A stretch of DNA of 64,000 bases, from positions 74,328-138,327 of the forward strand of contig VXAU01001765.1 of assembly GCA_013399695.1 (NCBI GenBank). Reading direction: 5' to 3'. Source of the DNA: Formicarius rufipectus (lineage: Eukaryota; Chordata; Aves; Passeriformes; Formicariidae). Below are positions 50,635 through 63,338 of this stretch, one piece after another. Each line of letters opens with the position of its first letter. The stretch's first letter is position 1. The notes under the pieces were generated by a model that was given only the letters and a program-made list of their open reading frames with translations, made no database searches and was not told the origin of the DNA. The position numbers and the translations under genes were made by a program.

Positions 50635-53600
50635 ATTTTACATACCTCTTTCCTACTTGTTTGACTTACTCTACTGCACTCACCGAAAGATGCTGGAAGT
50701 ATTTTATGCTAAAAAACCCAGACAGTTCAAAGCCATGGATTTGTGTGTGCCCAATATTCAAGTGACTCATATGCATTATGATATATAAACTTTGCACAAC
50801 TTTCATCCAATACCACTGGGAAATTCCTAAATTAGAATGAGTTCTAGCCTCAGCAAAAAAAGCATTGTGAAAATTGTATTTTAAAGTGTGAAATAGCAGT
50901 GTATCCACTGATTAGAAGAGGATCCGAACCAAAGGAGTAAGATCTTTGTTTTATTGAGATGCTTTATTTCCATGCTTACAAGTTGAGCTTTTTTTATTGT
51001 ATCACTGATGTATTAGGAATCTCTAATAAATCAGTCTGATAAATCTGAGAGGTATTTTTAAGGTATAGACCAACATGGTGTTTCATCTCCCTGGGACTTT
51101 GAAAATGCTAGCTTACACTTAAAACCCTCCTCACCACAGTCTTTATTGTTTCAATCATTAGTCTCACTGTAAGATTTTGATATTTTATTAGTTTAGATTG
51201 CTTTCAGCTTCTAGCCGTTGAATCCAGTTATATTTAGCTGTTAGAGTGTAAAGTTTTTCGTTCCTTTAGTAAGTATTTATACATGATCACCAAATTCTGT
51301 AAATACTTTTTGAAAGCTAAAGAAATTGAACTTCCTGAACATATTCCTTTAAGAATGTTTCTAAATTTTTGCAGGATACCAATAATTGTTCTGTAAACGC
51401 TTTTCCATTTATTCAATATCTGAAAGTGTAGACAACAGTTAAGGACACAATCACATTTTCTTCACTAAAGACCTTGTAATTTTGACAAAAATATTAAATT
51501 ATGTTAAATCAGCATACTGAACAAGGTTATTATATGTGGGACAATCTCTGTTTTAAGGAGAGAACGTCAAAAGTTTTTGTTGCCTGAGGCAGAGAAGCAG
51601 AAAGAAATGTCTCCTGAGTTGCCCAGTTTAAAGATACCTTGAAGAATCTAACTACTTTTGCTTCCTCCATGCTGCAAGAAAAATATCACATATTTGGGGG
51701 AGGGAAAAAAAAAAAAAAAAAAAGGAAATAAAGGAAATAACTGTATACCACATATTCTGGAGAATCAACTTCAAATTGGTCTTATGGTCTGATTTGCAGA
51801 AATGCTGGATTCTTTACCATCAGATGATGCTGTTCAAGTTCTCTCACCTCTTACCTAAGTGTTGTTTAAATACATATTGTTGTCCTTGTATTCACTTTGA
51901 TGATTTTTCCTTCTTCCAAGAGATTCTAGCCTTTGTTTAACCTCTGCCCTACTTTGATTCCTGGCACTGAGACCATTTATTTTCCTCCATTCATTGCTTT
52001 CGCTACCATCGCTTTCTCAGTGTTGGTCCTTGGCCTCCATATATTTTTTACATTATTTTTCCACTGCCTTTCTTGTTCCACCTTTCTCCTTTCACTATGA
52101 AATAGGAACTTTTTACTTTCCATTTGTCTGATATGGCAAGAAAATACTGACAAATATTTCACTATCTTACCATCTTCAGAGCTCAAATTAAACTTATTCT
52201 AATAATTTAAATATTGAGGTTTGGCACTGAATACTTGAAATTCATTTTATATCATCTAATTCACAGCATCAAGAAGAAAAATCATACTGGTAGCAATTTG
52301 ACAGGCCTGAGAGAAAATTGTTTGAGAATACAGATTGTCATGGTGTATGCAATAATCAGTGATCTGAAATATATTACAAAATCTTTCCTATCTACTGTGC
52401 TCACAGTGTATAGGAAGAATAAAATTACTTTTCCTCTTGACACTCCGGAAGTCACTGCAGTCCACTGTACTCTACTGTCTAAAGAACAATCCAGAAATAT
52501 TTTATAGTACTGGTAATTCAATTATGATGCTATGGTAAGTTTAAAGAAATATAAATTACACTTCCATATCTCACTTCATTTCTTTTACTTAATGTACTGA
52601 ATGTCAAAGAATGTCTAACATTAACCTTTGATACTAGTCAAACAGACCCTTTTTAACAGACACATAAGCATAAACTGATACACAAAGAAAACCTCTCATT
52701 CCACAGCCCAAAAGTTGTTTTAAATAGAAATTTTATATAATATTCAATTAAACTGTGTTAAATTAAAATGACATGTCTAAAGGAGAAAGAACATAAATAG
52801 TTTTACAATCAGTGTGCAAAGATACTCACTGACATCGAGTAAGTTCTTCCCTTTACCTTTTTTTTTTTTTCTCTACTTTTCATTTTATCCTTATCTCTTT
52901 TCTAGCCCTTTTAGCATTTCTTTGGCCCTCCATAGTTCTTATTGATAAAAATATGAAATAACAAAAATTTCATTTGGATACTTTATTCATCACAAATTTT
53001 CAGTTCATCAAGAGTGATGATTCTTGCTTCTCTATTACAGACACTCAAGTAACTTTTTATTGTCTCCATCCATTCATGAAAGACAAAATTTTTTTCTTCT
53101 TCCTTATCAATGATTTGCAATAGTCAAGCAGAAGTATTAGGAAAGATAAAAACAAATATGCAGAGAGAACACTAAGAATCCAATTCCATATGGCAGAACT
53201 CATCACTGAGAACACAAACTTTCCCTTCTACTCATTCCTTACCAAAGTCAGGATGTTGTAATCGAAGAAGCAGACCTATTACCTTGACTATTTTATTTTT
53301 ATTCTCATTTAGTAGTCTGAAGGATTTCATATTTCACACTGCAGTTTAAGAGAGCTAATGAGCTAATCTTCCTAATATTGTCAAGAAAACATCAGAAGCT
53401 GAAGATTTAGGTGGACAAAATATCATAAACACATCACCAGTAATCTCTTCACATATTTTCAAACCCTTTATAACACAATAAAGCTGATCACCTATGAAAT
53501 GAAAATAGTTTTATCAATTTGTCTGTGTTAACTCATTATTCTAGTTGCTCCTTTTCTTTCAGTTCCAGTTCCCTTCCCTTTTTTTAAAATTTTGAATGTG

Positions 53601-53719
53601 CACTTCCATGCATTCCCAATGCTACATACCCAAATCCATCATATCCTACAAAATTACCAGAATCTGCAAGAGTGTGCATTTTTCCCTAAAACCAGACCTA
53701 AACTACTTTAATGGGTCAT
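50635..53719. other. Anonymous AT-rich DNA
   Basis: No supported gene. A run of about 20 A lies near 51704-51723. Confidence 0.5.
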
Positions 53720-54541
53720 TGTTAGAGTTTTAGAATCTCGTGGAATTTTTCTTTCCCCTACCACCAAACGAGGAGATAATGGCCCTTATCTTTCTCCACT
53801 GCCTCTAACAAAAGGGGCAGGTAATGAGTCAAGGTGTTACCTAGCAATGGTAAATACCTGGGGTGTGGTAAGGGAAGGGGGCACTTTTGGTTTTCAGCTT
53901 GCAGCGGGGGAGGACTGTGGGAAGAAGGGAAGGGAGATGGCTCTCGGAGAAATCTCTGCCCTGTGAGTTTGGTCTCCTTCTTTTTTCTCCCATTTCCAAT
54001 CCCTGGATTTTTTAGAGTTTCCCCGTGCTTAGGAGAGCGAGGGACAGAGAGAGTCAGCAGCTGCCGGCCTGGGCACAAGGAGCTTCATGGCGTTGGTGGC
54101 GACTCCAGCTCAGAGTGATATTCCTCCTCTAGCCATGGACTAGGAGAGAGAGTTTTGCCCATGGAAAGAAGATCGCAGCTCTTTTCTCTTTTTCTGTGCA
54201 GCGCCTTTCACCGACTCTACAGCGACGGTCTCAGAGGGACACACTAAAACCTTTTCCACCCACCCCTGGGGGTCAACTCAGCACTGATCAAGAAGTAACA
54301 TCGCCACCTGCTGTCCATAAATATTACTGCACCCAATGGGAGCAGAGACTGTGGGAGGTTCAAGGGGGGATTGTCCCACAGATTGGTCGTTTAGTTCTGG
54401 ATGCTTTATTTTCTCTTGAATAGATACATATAGATATATATTGTAGTTAAGAACTGTTATCCTTTCTATTATCATACCTTAATTAAATTTTGTTTTGAGT
54501 CCAAAGGAGGTCTGTCTCCTTCTTTGGTTTCTAGTCCAACA
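53720..54541 (+). mobile_element. GC-rich LTR-like element
   Basis: This 822-bp block begins TGTTAGA (53720) and ends TCCAACA (54541), giving LTR-type inverted ends. It is sharply richer in G, C and CpG than its flanks. Toward the right there is a short AT-rich stretch with TTAATTAAATTTTG (about 54478-54492), perhaps a polyadenylation region, then a pyrimidine-rich tail. Overlapping frames of 106 codons (minus), 94 and 75 codons (plus) are explained by high GC. The flanks (GTCAT left, ACTTT right) do not match, so I find no target-site duplication, and the ends may be slightly off. A CpG-rich promoter of a host transcript is the alternative. Confidence 0.5.
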
Positions 54542-55273
54542 ACTTTCTTAATTTCCTCTAAACTTAGGCAGACAGTTACTCAAAATCATGGAGATTAGGG
54601 AACTCCTTAGGAATTCTGATTCAAATTGCTCCTCTGACATTGGTTCTAAGAAGTAAGCTAATTTAGTGATTCATGGTACCTGGCTACAAGTATATTACTG
54701 CAATTGAAATGCTACATTTATTCAGTCAGTTATAAGAAAACAAAATGAAAACTAAAACAACAAAAAAAAAAATGAAACCTTATTCAGTATTCTCTACTAA
54801 TCAAAACCATTTTGTTATTTGATTTTTGAGTTTCTTAATCCTAAAAATTCTAGTAACTGGTCTTTTAATAGTAAAGGCTTTATTATTACTTATATGGTAG
54901 CATGTATAGTCACTATGTCATTCTGAAAAGGTCAAATAAAAAATCAACTCTCATAATACAGATATTTTCACAAATCTGACAAACTGTCATTCTTCACAGG
55001 GAATAGTTTAACCTACCTGGACAAATACTCTCCAGATTTGTTTCTGTACCTCTAGATGTCCACTGTTGCCAGTGAAGAGTGTATCACTCCACCTTCAAAA
55101 AGGCAGGGGGTAAATCTGTCATAAGAAGGAAGAAGAAACAAAAGACAATTCTTGAAAGTTGAAACAGGCTTGAATTCAGTTCACTTAGTGATTTTGGGCC
55201 ATAAAAGGCATGACTGATCCTGCCCTAAGACCTTTTTCCATAATACATCTCAACATCTTTATAAATACTAACA
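54542..55273. other. Anonymous AT-rich DNA
   Basis: No supported gene between the two LTR-like elements. Confidence 0.5.
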
Positions 55274-55278
55274 ATTAC
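55274..55278. repeat. Target-site duplication, left (ATTAC)
   Basis: Matches 55966-55970 exactly; marks the LTR insertion site. Confidence 0.9.
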
Positions 55279-55965
55279 TGTCCTGGTTATAGCAGCCAGC
55301 GTTAGTTTGTCACTGTGTGGATCTGTATCCTAAATCCTCTATGTCATTTTTCTCATGAACTGCTCACAATGGACCATTAGCAGCAGCTGCCCAGAGCAAA
55401 CCCAACCCCTCAGGCTACAGGATGGGTGTTTAGGAACTTCTGTGTGATAAGGAAGTTTTCCTGCCTTCACACCCACCTGAGGGGTCATGTCTGCTAATGG
55501 ACCATCAAGGATGCCAAAAATATGCCATTGTTCACCTCACAGAGTAAATCACCCATTGTGAAACTCTCCACCCTAGGGGAGAGACTGGGCATTCCCATCA
55601 GAGCCCAAGCAGAGATAAGCTTGGGGTTTTGGGACTGGGAGCTTTCATCAGATCCAGAGGAGGACCAGAGCCTTGACTGGACTGAGACTGCCACCAGACT
55701 GCAACCATCATTTTTACCAGCAGGTTTCTTCCTTTCTTCTTACTTTGAACTCAGGGGGCCATGTGGTGTTCAGCACAGGGGTTGGTGAACTCCACTCTGC
55801 TCCTGCCCTCTGTGCTAGGCTGTACATCTGTTTTTGTGACACAAACAAAGTTTTTCCTTCTGTATCAGTGTATTTTGTGATCTTTTATTAAATTGTTATT
55901 CTGACTTGCAATCCCATTCTGAGTTGGATTCATTTCTCCTGCTTGTTTAACTCTAAACCAGAACA
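55279..55965 (+). mobile_element. Solo LTR, copy 2, with perfect 5-bp target-site duplication
   Basis: A 687-bp element starting TGTCCTGG and ending CCAGAACA is flanked by ATTAC on both sides (55274-55278 and 55966-55970). TG...CA ends plus a perfect 5-bp duplication define an LTR insertion; the absence of internal genes makes it solo. The pairing of CCTGG near the start with CCAGAACA at the end gives short inverted ends. ATTAAA at about 55886-55891 may be the polyadenylation signal. An 88-codon frame (55522-55788) is shared with the minus-strand sister at 6210-6898; the two predicted peptides differ at roughly one residue in ten. Confidence 0.92.
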
Positions 55966-55970
55966 ATTAC
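55966..55970. repeat. Target-site duplication, right (ATTAC)
   Basis: Matches 55274-55278 exactly. Confidence 0.9.
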
Positions 55971-57216
55971 AAACCCTGAACCCCTTTTGTGCATCCTATC
56001 TTCTGGTCCTCTAGAATGACTTGGAATTTGGAGACATTTATTGAAGAGTTTTTCCAGAAAACCTTCACCTTCATCTGCAGGAATGGTTTTCTTAACCTCT
56101 GACATGCCCAGGTGAGAAGAGGGCTCACTAGCACATTCACAGACTCTGGTGTAACCTCAGACATAGCTATCTTTATTCCTACAGGGGCAGGGAAGGGGAT
56201 TTATTCAGCACGAAGAGATCAACTGTTTCTTTTGGTTTGGCTTGGGAGGGTTTCTTTTTGATTTTGTTTGTTTGGTTTAGGTTCTTTGTTTTTGTGTTGG
56301 TAAGCTGCAAGGTTCCCAGCAGCATGAAAATAATTTGGGGTTTGGACTTTGGAGAGGCAGAAAAGTCCCATTACTATTCTTTGATGAGCATGACTGTCCT
56401 GAGTATTCTTAGTCTACTACTTCCACTCACAGTAACAAGCACTTTTTCTGTCTGTGTAAGGCTAGAGGACTGACAAGAGAGAGAGATGTGATTCTTTTTT
56501 CTCTTTCCTAAATTCTTATAGCTTGCTGGCAGCAGAGGGATTCTAGCAATACTTCAGTGGCATAGTCAGTAAATGTTTTGTAGAGAAGTAATATTGTCTT
56601 AAAACAAAACAAACAAAAGAAGTTAAATCAGTATATCACATTGTTCTTTGCTGAAAAAGGGTCTTTTAGATTTCACTTTCTGTTTCATCTTATTAATGGC
56701 AGCACACATCATCAAGCAAATAGCAATTACATTAACTGGGGATGAAATCCCACCATGCCTCATTGTCCTCACTTATGTTTGCCCAAGGAAAAGGAGGTCC
56801 AGGAAGCAATTAAAAATTACCAACATTGGAAATTTTGTAATAAAATAATAAAGTTGACCTCAACTTATTTAATTATGTTTCTGGTAAAGCATATATAATT
56901 CCAAACATATGACACATTGGCCATCCTAGCATCAGAGATTCAAAAATATGTAAAAGCAAAAACCTACAATACCAGAAAATAACACATAAGCCATTTTAGT
57001 TTAGAAAATATGAGAAAAATTATTTGGCACCTTTGAGATTTTTGGAAAGGTGAGATGTGATCTGAAAAGGTTAATTGGTATTCAAATTAATTTTTATTGT
57101 AACTCAGTGAGTTGATTCAGAACCAACCAAATATAAATCTATTAATAAATGCAGTAAAATGGATGCATAGAATATTAATTTCATATGTTACAGTCAGAGT
57201 AGATCTTGCAGATATT
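55971..57216. other. Anonymous DNA
   Basis: No supported gene. A G/T-rich tract lies at about 56222-56300. Confidence 0.5.
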
Positions 57217-57367
57217 TAAAAAAAAAAAAACAAACAACACAAAACCAAACAAAAAACCAAACCAAACAAAAACCAAACCAAAACAAAAAATCCCAAACAA
57301 ATAAAAAAACCCAAACCAAACAAAAACAAAACAAAACAAAAAAACACACACACACAAAAAGAAGAAA
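57217..57367. repeat. (AAAC)n / (CCAAA)n tract
   Basis: About 150 bases of A runs and AAAC, CCAAA and CACA units; complement of the TTTG class. Confidence 0.9.
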
Positions 57368-57986
57368 AAAACGCAACAGAAAGACCTTAACATGTTCAAT
57401 CAGGTGTTGCATCAACTTTTTCACTGAATAACACAAAATAAAGCAGCATATAAACAGAGCCTGATTCACTGCAATAAGTGGCTGTGATCTTGAGTCTTTC
57501 TATTCCAGAAATTTATGAGGGATACTATGCCCTTTACTACTTTATTCAATCTTTTTTTTTTTTTTCCCATTTTATTTATATATTTCACATCTTATTGGCT
57601 GCAAGAGTAGATTATTTAAATTCGTTCTGATACAGTGGGCTGAGCATGAGTTATCTCCCAAATGCAGCATGTCCAAAACCTCTCAACTAATTTTTAACCT
57701 TCAGTGTTAACAGACAGTCTATTATTACTACCTTTGAAGATTTAAAATGGCTGTTTGTTTCAACTAGAATTATCTGCAAGATATGAAGTCTATTTTTTGA
57801 GATATTAAATGAACTTAAATATCTGAGCTTCTGGAAAACATATACCATGCTAATATCTTTCTCTGATCAATGTTGTGTGAACTTTGTCTTTCAAATTTGC
57901 TCTTGTAATCCTTCTTCCTTTTGCTCTGTTTTATTAAGCTCTGATTTTGTTTTGCATTGTGTTTGAGGGGGAGTTGTTGGCTTCTA
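57368..57986. other. Anonymous AT-rich DNA
   Basis: No supported gene. Confidence 0.5.
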
Positions 57987-58128
57987 GTTTTGTTTGGTTT
58001 GTTTGTTTGTGTTTTTTTGTTTGTTTTTTTTTGGGTTTTTTGTTTGTTGTTTTTGTTTTTTGGTTTTGTTTTTTTTTGTTTGTTTGTTGTTTTTTTTTGT
58101 TTGGGTTGGGTTGGGTTGGGTTTTTTTA
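57987..58128. repeat. (TTTG)n tract ending in (GGGTT)n
   Basis: About 140 bases of TTTG/TTTTG units; near 58101-58121 four GGGTT pentamers occur in a row. Confidence 0.9.
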
Positions 58129-58822
58129 CATTTATCCATCCTCTATCTATTATTCAGATGTCCTCTATAAGCAAGACAGCTTCATGTTTTCTCTTTTATT
58201 TATAATTTCTGATTTATTTTTTCTATTTATTAAAAACTGAAATGATTGGACAGAAAATATGAAACTGACAGTCCCATTATTAGCAGGATTTCCATTAAAA
58301 TATCAGATCAGATTGAAAGCTCTCACTGTTTTCAAAAATGTCTTAATTCTTGTTTCTATTTACCAGGTTTCACTGTTCTGTGAGATTTCATGTACATGCC
58401 TAAAGGGGACACCAGAGTCTTCTCATTTCATATTATTTGCTAAACAGCCATGTAATGGCAGGTTTTTTTCCTATTTGAAACTTCTAGTTTCCTCTGTAAA
58501 ACTGATGTTAAAAATGTCTCTCTTTTGAAGCAAATGGAGATTGATGCTTAAAATTTTAGGCCACTATGTAACCTATTATTTTATTTAAATAAATTTATAC
58601 TGTTTGTTATGGCATAATTTGCATAAACTTCAGAGATGAATTTGGTTGAATGAATTTTTTTTTTTATTAATTTAACTAAAATAATTTGTACAAACTTGTG
58701 GTCAAAACAGCACCTAAGAGTACAAACAGTCAGTTTATTAAAGTTATAGATGAGGAATGAAAAAAAAATTTGTTTTGCTCAATGTCATTTAAGAAGCTTG
58801 CTTTTTCTAAGGAGGAAAAATT
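58129..58822. other. Anonymous AT-rich DNA
   Basis: No supported gene; the 89-codon frame at 58259-58528 shows no recognisable domain. Confidence 0.5.
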
Positions 58823-58832
58823 NNNNNNNNNN
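58823..58832. other. Assembly gap (10 n)
   Basis: Ten n in otherwise ordinary sequence. Confidence 0.99.
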
Positions 58833-58918
58833 AATTCAATCAGAGATTCAGAGTTCCCTGAATATTTTTTATTGAGTTAATTATTTTAAGTCTGTTTAAA
58901 TTAATTGGGAGTCCAACA

Positions 58919-59018
58919 GTTTGTTTGTTTGTTTGTTTTTGTTTTTGTTTTTATTTGTTTTGGTGGGTTTTTTGTTTGGTTGGGTTTTGTTTTTTGTTTG
59001 TTTTTGTTGTTGTTTTTT
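58919..59018. repeat. (TTTG)n tract
   Basis: About 100 bases of TTTG, TTTTG and GGTTTT units. Confidence 0.9.
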
Positions 59019-59776
59019 AATAATTATTCTTTTCTTGTTACTGTAACTTTCTTAATTTCTTAGCTTATCTTTGCTGTTAAAAGTAAACTCTGAAAATTTT
59101 TCTTAATGTAGAAGTATAACATATGAATTCATCACAAGACTTTTATTACCTGCTACACATCTATGTCAAAAATAAATTGCTCCCCCTTCTGCTTTCCTAG
59201 TCTGTATATTTTCCAATCACTTAGAACTGTAAAATCTCTTATTCCTTCACACTTTCACCAATGTAAATACTACAAAACTAAGTCAAGTAAGTGGCCTGGC
59301 ATATAGCTATGCAATACAAACTTTTTCATTAGGTTTTAACTTCATTTTTTTTGTATCAATTTAATTCACTGAAGCCCAGTATACTACGTTTTGAAGATTG
59401 TATATTGCATCCTTATTATGAATTTTTCTTTTTTAAGTTAGCTTAGCCACCTTCCTTCTATTCCTACATACCAAACCCGACTATAAAAGTTTAAGATTTT
59501 TGTAAATATTTTACTATAATGCATTTTAACAAAGCTGCTTCTTTAATCTTTTCTGACATGCCTGATTTATACAGACTTTATGTTTTAACTCTAAAATTAA
59601 AGTTCTATTGAATTCATTAAGATGTCAGGCTTGATGATACACTCACCATTGAATTTCTATTTATTGACTTCACAATAGTCCCACTGGTTCAGAATTATTA
59701 AATTCCTGCTTTCATTTTATATACTTATCTGACATTAAACATTAATGACTAAATGTGTATCTGTTGCTTGAAGCAG
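59019..59776. other. Anonymous AT-rich DNA
   Basis: No supported gene. Confidence 0.5.
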
Positions 59777-59891
59777 AAAGGTTCCACGAGAAACCAGCCA
59801 CAGGAGGAAACTTCTGCCTAGGTTATTACTGTGTCCTGGAAGAGATAGAAACTATTCATAGACTCCATGAATGTGGCAGAATGAAATCCAG
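59777..59891 (+). other. Weak candidate exon, 115 nt
   Basis: The acceptor-like GCTTGAAGCAG ends at 59776 and the donor AAATCCAG|GTATGC lies at 59891/59892. The enclosed frame is open, with three Cys and a fair share of charged residues, in a GC-richer patch. The pyrimidine tract before the acceptor is poor. I do not recognise the peptide. Confidence 0.2.
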
Positions 59892-60207
59892 GTATGCAGG
59901 AGCTTCCTACACAGCTATGTTTCCAAAAGATTTTATGGCACCTATATAGTTCCTTCATGTTTTCTGCATCATGTTTAATGAGGGATTACAGAAAAGTTTA
60001 TATAAATTGTTTCTAACAGTATTTGTCTTTGGAAAGCTGGAGTCATTTAAGGGAGGTTAACAATGAAAAATCACGCTATATAATTTATGGAGCTGTAAAC
60101 ATTTAGGGGAAGAGGGACAGGAAAGCCAATAGAATTTTTGTCATTGTAAACAATTCTAATTTCAAGGAACACTTGATATAATTTTAATCCTGTCTCCTGT
60201 TTTTCAC
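59892..60207. other. Anonymous AT-rich DNA
   Basis: Nothing recognised. Confidence 0.5.
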
Positions 60208-60242
60208 GTTCCTTCTACCAATTTTTCAATGGTAGAAGGAAC
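60208..60242. other. Perfect hairpin, 13-bp stem
   Basis: GTTCCTTCTACCA (60208-60220), a 9-base spacer, and its exact reverse complement TGGTAGAAGGAAC (60230-60242). Confidence 0.92.
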
Positions 60243-63200
60243 TGTACAGCTGAGAATAGATATATCGGTTGCTTATTGCCAGATAGGAAAATACATTGAG
60301 TCACAAACTTGTCTGATAGTTTCAAAAGTAATTGCAAAGCTTGCAGGTGGAATTTGGTTTAGCTCTTCTTATATTTAGAATTTTTTATTTGGATTTTTAA
60401 TCATATAGTAAGGAAAAAAAAAATCAATTACCATGGAATTCCAGCCCCTTACTTGGAAAACTTCCCTGGATGGCTTACCTAGTTTTTATTTTTCACTGCA
60501 GAATAAGAAACCTTGAATTTTTCTAAAGAGAGTATTCACATTTTTGTTGAATCAGCGGAGATTCAGCCTCTGGTCAAGTAATACAATTACCTATTAACTG
60601 TAAAAGAAGTTAAGGGTGCATTTTCCCCTTCCAGCTTCCACATATGCATTGCTTCATGAGACCTCAGAAGGAAATGCAGAAAGAGAAGAGGAAGGAAAGG
60701 GAAGCCAGGCAAGAAAGAGACACTGGTGAACATCTGCTTTCAGTCAGAAGCTCACAAGGCACATTACCAGACCTAGGAAAAGCCATTGAGACATGATGTT
60801 TCAACAAAACTGGATTCAATATGCAATTAGTTATCTAGGCCACTTGAGTATCTCTTCTGTGGAGAGAATAGGATACTTTGGCTGTATTCATTTTCTTATA
60901 TGGTCAGATTTGCTGTAAGTAATGTCTCAGCTTCAACAGAAGAGAGAGATCTGTTGATTTGTTAGGGTATTCACCACAGAAAGATACAAATTAATTTTTT
61001 AAAAGAAAATATAATCTAAAGTGCATGCCTCTATTTCTTGGTTTAATTTAAATTTTCACTTGAGAACAGAGAACTTAAAGCACTGCTATAGAGAAAATTC
61101 AGGATAAGTATCATGAGCTAATCCAAATTTGTTGATTTTTTTTGGTCATTGAAGTATATTCACATGAATCTCCAGAGAATTTCATGCAAACAATAGTTTT
61201 TCAGAACATTTTTGCTTCTCAGACAAAAGAAACAGAGTGGCCAAGAAATTCCAAGTCTACAATGATTGCTTCCCATAGACAGATAATTCCACTCAAGAAT
61301 CAAGCCAGCAGATGAATTTTAAGGGAAAAGTTGCCCCTCAGTGAGATTTAGGTGCACAGCAACTAACCTCAAAATAATATAGCACAAAACATTGTAAATA
61401 TAGTAAAATATTAAGGACACCAGAAAGTCTTACAATCAACAAAAGAAGAGAGGACAATTCCATTATTATCAAGTGCAATTTAGTGTGATTCTAGGTAGTC
61501 ACGGCATTTATGTAAATTTATTAAATGATCTGGTCAAGTAAGATGAAAAACTCTGTCCAGTCCCTGTTGATTTGAAGACATTTATTTCTGGTTGTCCTTT
61601 GGCAGACAATTTTGAACTCAGCATTAGGTGCTTCATTTGATAAAAAACTGCTTATATGCATAGACTGAGCTGTAAATAACACATACATACTGTATCATTG
61701 TATTGAAATTAATAACTGCTTTTAATATTCAAATTAAAGCACATTATTCTGTGCAATGTTATACTGATTGTGTTATTATTAAGTAATTGTAGTCATAACT
61801 ATACGATAACAGATTAGTAGTATTGATATATATAAATATTATAAAATCAAGATGCTAATAATTTAATAAAGTAATATAAGGAGATTAATTAAGAAATAAA
61901 ATTCTGCCAGTACTCTGTATCATGTAGTGGTTCAGTTACTATTAAGATGCTCCGTAAAAATAAAATTCTGATCATGAGAGGTCTACAATTTTTTAAATTT
62001 ATTATCACATACATGAGAATTAAACTGATCTCACAAAATGTAACAGAGAATGTCAGAATCAGGACTATTTTAAACAAATACACTGTTAGGCCATAGTTTA
62101 CTAATCTCAATCAATTTTTTACTGTCTTAATTCAAACTATGACAGGTTCTCTTACAGGTATTAGGGAAATAAAAAGTTGCCCTCAAGACCATATAATCTC
62201 TTTTGACTAAAGAGGAGACTGGAATGAAAAGACAATTTTAGGCACACATATTTGTAGCATTGAAACATGGGTGCATGAATTCCACTCAACAACTTGAACT
62301 TCAATTAATGAAGTACAAGAGAGAAGAATATACACATTATGTCCAAATTGCTAGAACACAGGGCTCTGAGCTCCAAACTTTACCTTAAAAACTAGAAAAT
62401 CTGCTTTGAATCCTCATTGCAAATAGGAAGTAATAGAGACCTGATAATACAACATTATCAACCAAAATATGGTGCCATTTCAGGGACTCCTTTTCCCTTA
62501 TTCTTCTAATAAATTGATAAATTCTGGCATAAACCACAGTTATTTCAAGAATAAATCCTTTCCAAACTAAAGCAAACAGATAGAGGTTTTATTGGCCAGC
62601 CCTAAACAACCACTTAAATAAAATCACTCGATGTCATGGCAGAACTGGACAAGCTATTCTCTACATCATTTTAGTATCCTTTTTAATGCAGCTCCCAGCA
62701 GTTGTACTAAATCATAGTCAAAACTTCTGACATTAGGTGCTTAAAATAAATGGAAAAGGGAACAACTGAATTAATGTGAATTAAATAATCAATTAACTCA
62801 TTAAAGCAGAGCAATTCTTCCCAACATTCACTCAGGCTGAACTTGAACATTCTTTTTTTTCAGACAGTCCGTCTTTTTCTCTTTAGCGATACAATTTACT
62901 CTAAAAATACATCACCACTCTATAAACCATGCTCCTTTCAAAAAATGTTTCATTTAGTTGACAACTAAAAAATGCATAAAAGGCAAAGAAACAAATGAAA
63001 ATCAGAATATGATAATTCCTTTTTTTCATGTTTTATCTATCCCCATGAATAGTTACTGATGCTATTGGAAAAGACATCCTGATTTTTGTAGCTTTTCCTT
63101 CACCTCCTAAACATTACCCAGACATTGTTTTTCACTTTTTACTTCCTATTCTCTGCATTCATCCGCAGATACACCTTTTAGCAGTCTATTATCCTCTTTG

Positions 63201-63338
63201 ATCTGAGGATCAGATGCTGGAGATTATAATGCTTATAGGTCTGATTAAAATTAATCACATGTGCCCCCAGGGTCCCAGGGGGATCTTGGCAGCCTAAAGA
63301 AAGCATGTAAAGTATTTTATATTGGCAGAGTGAAAACT
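60243..63338. other. Anonymous AT-rich DNA
   Basis: About 3.1 kb with no supported gene or recognisable repeat. Confidence 0.5.

Noticed and set aside
53758..54423. Overlapping frames of 75-106 codons
   Set aside because: Explained by high GC in the LTR-like block; no domain or consistent start.
57947..58240. Hydrophobic 97-codon frame resembling a multi-pass membrane protein
   Set aside because: The Phe/Val/Cys/Leu composition is what (TTTG)n encodes in any frame. The same applies to frames at 9549-9836, 17573-17779, 27888-28192, 50305-50788 and 57181-57469.
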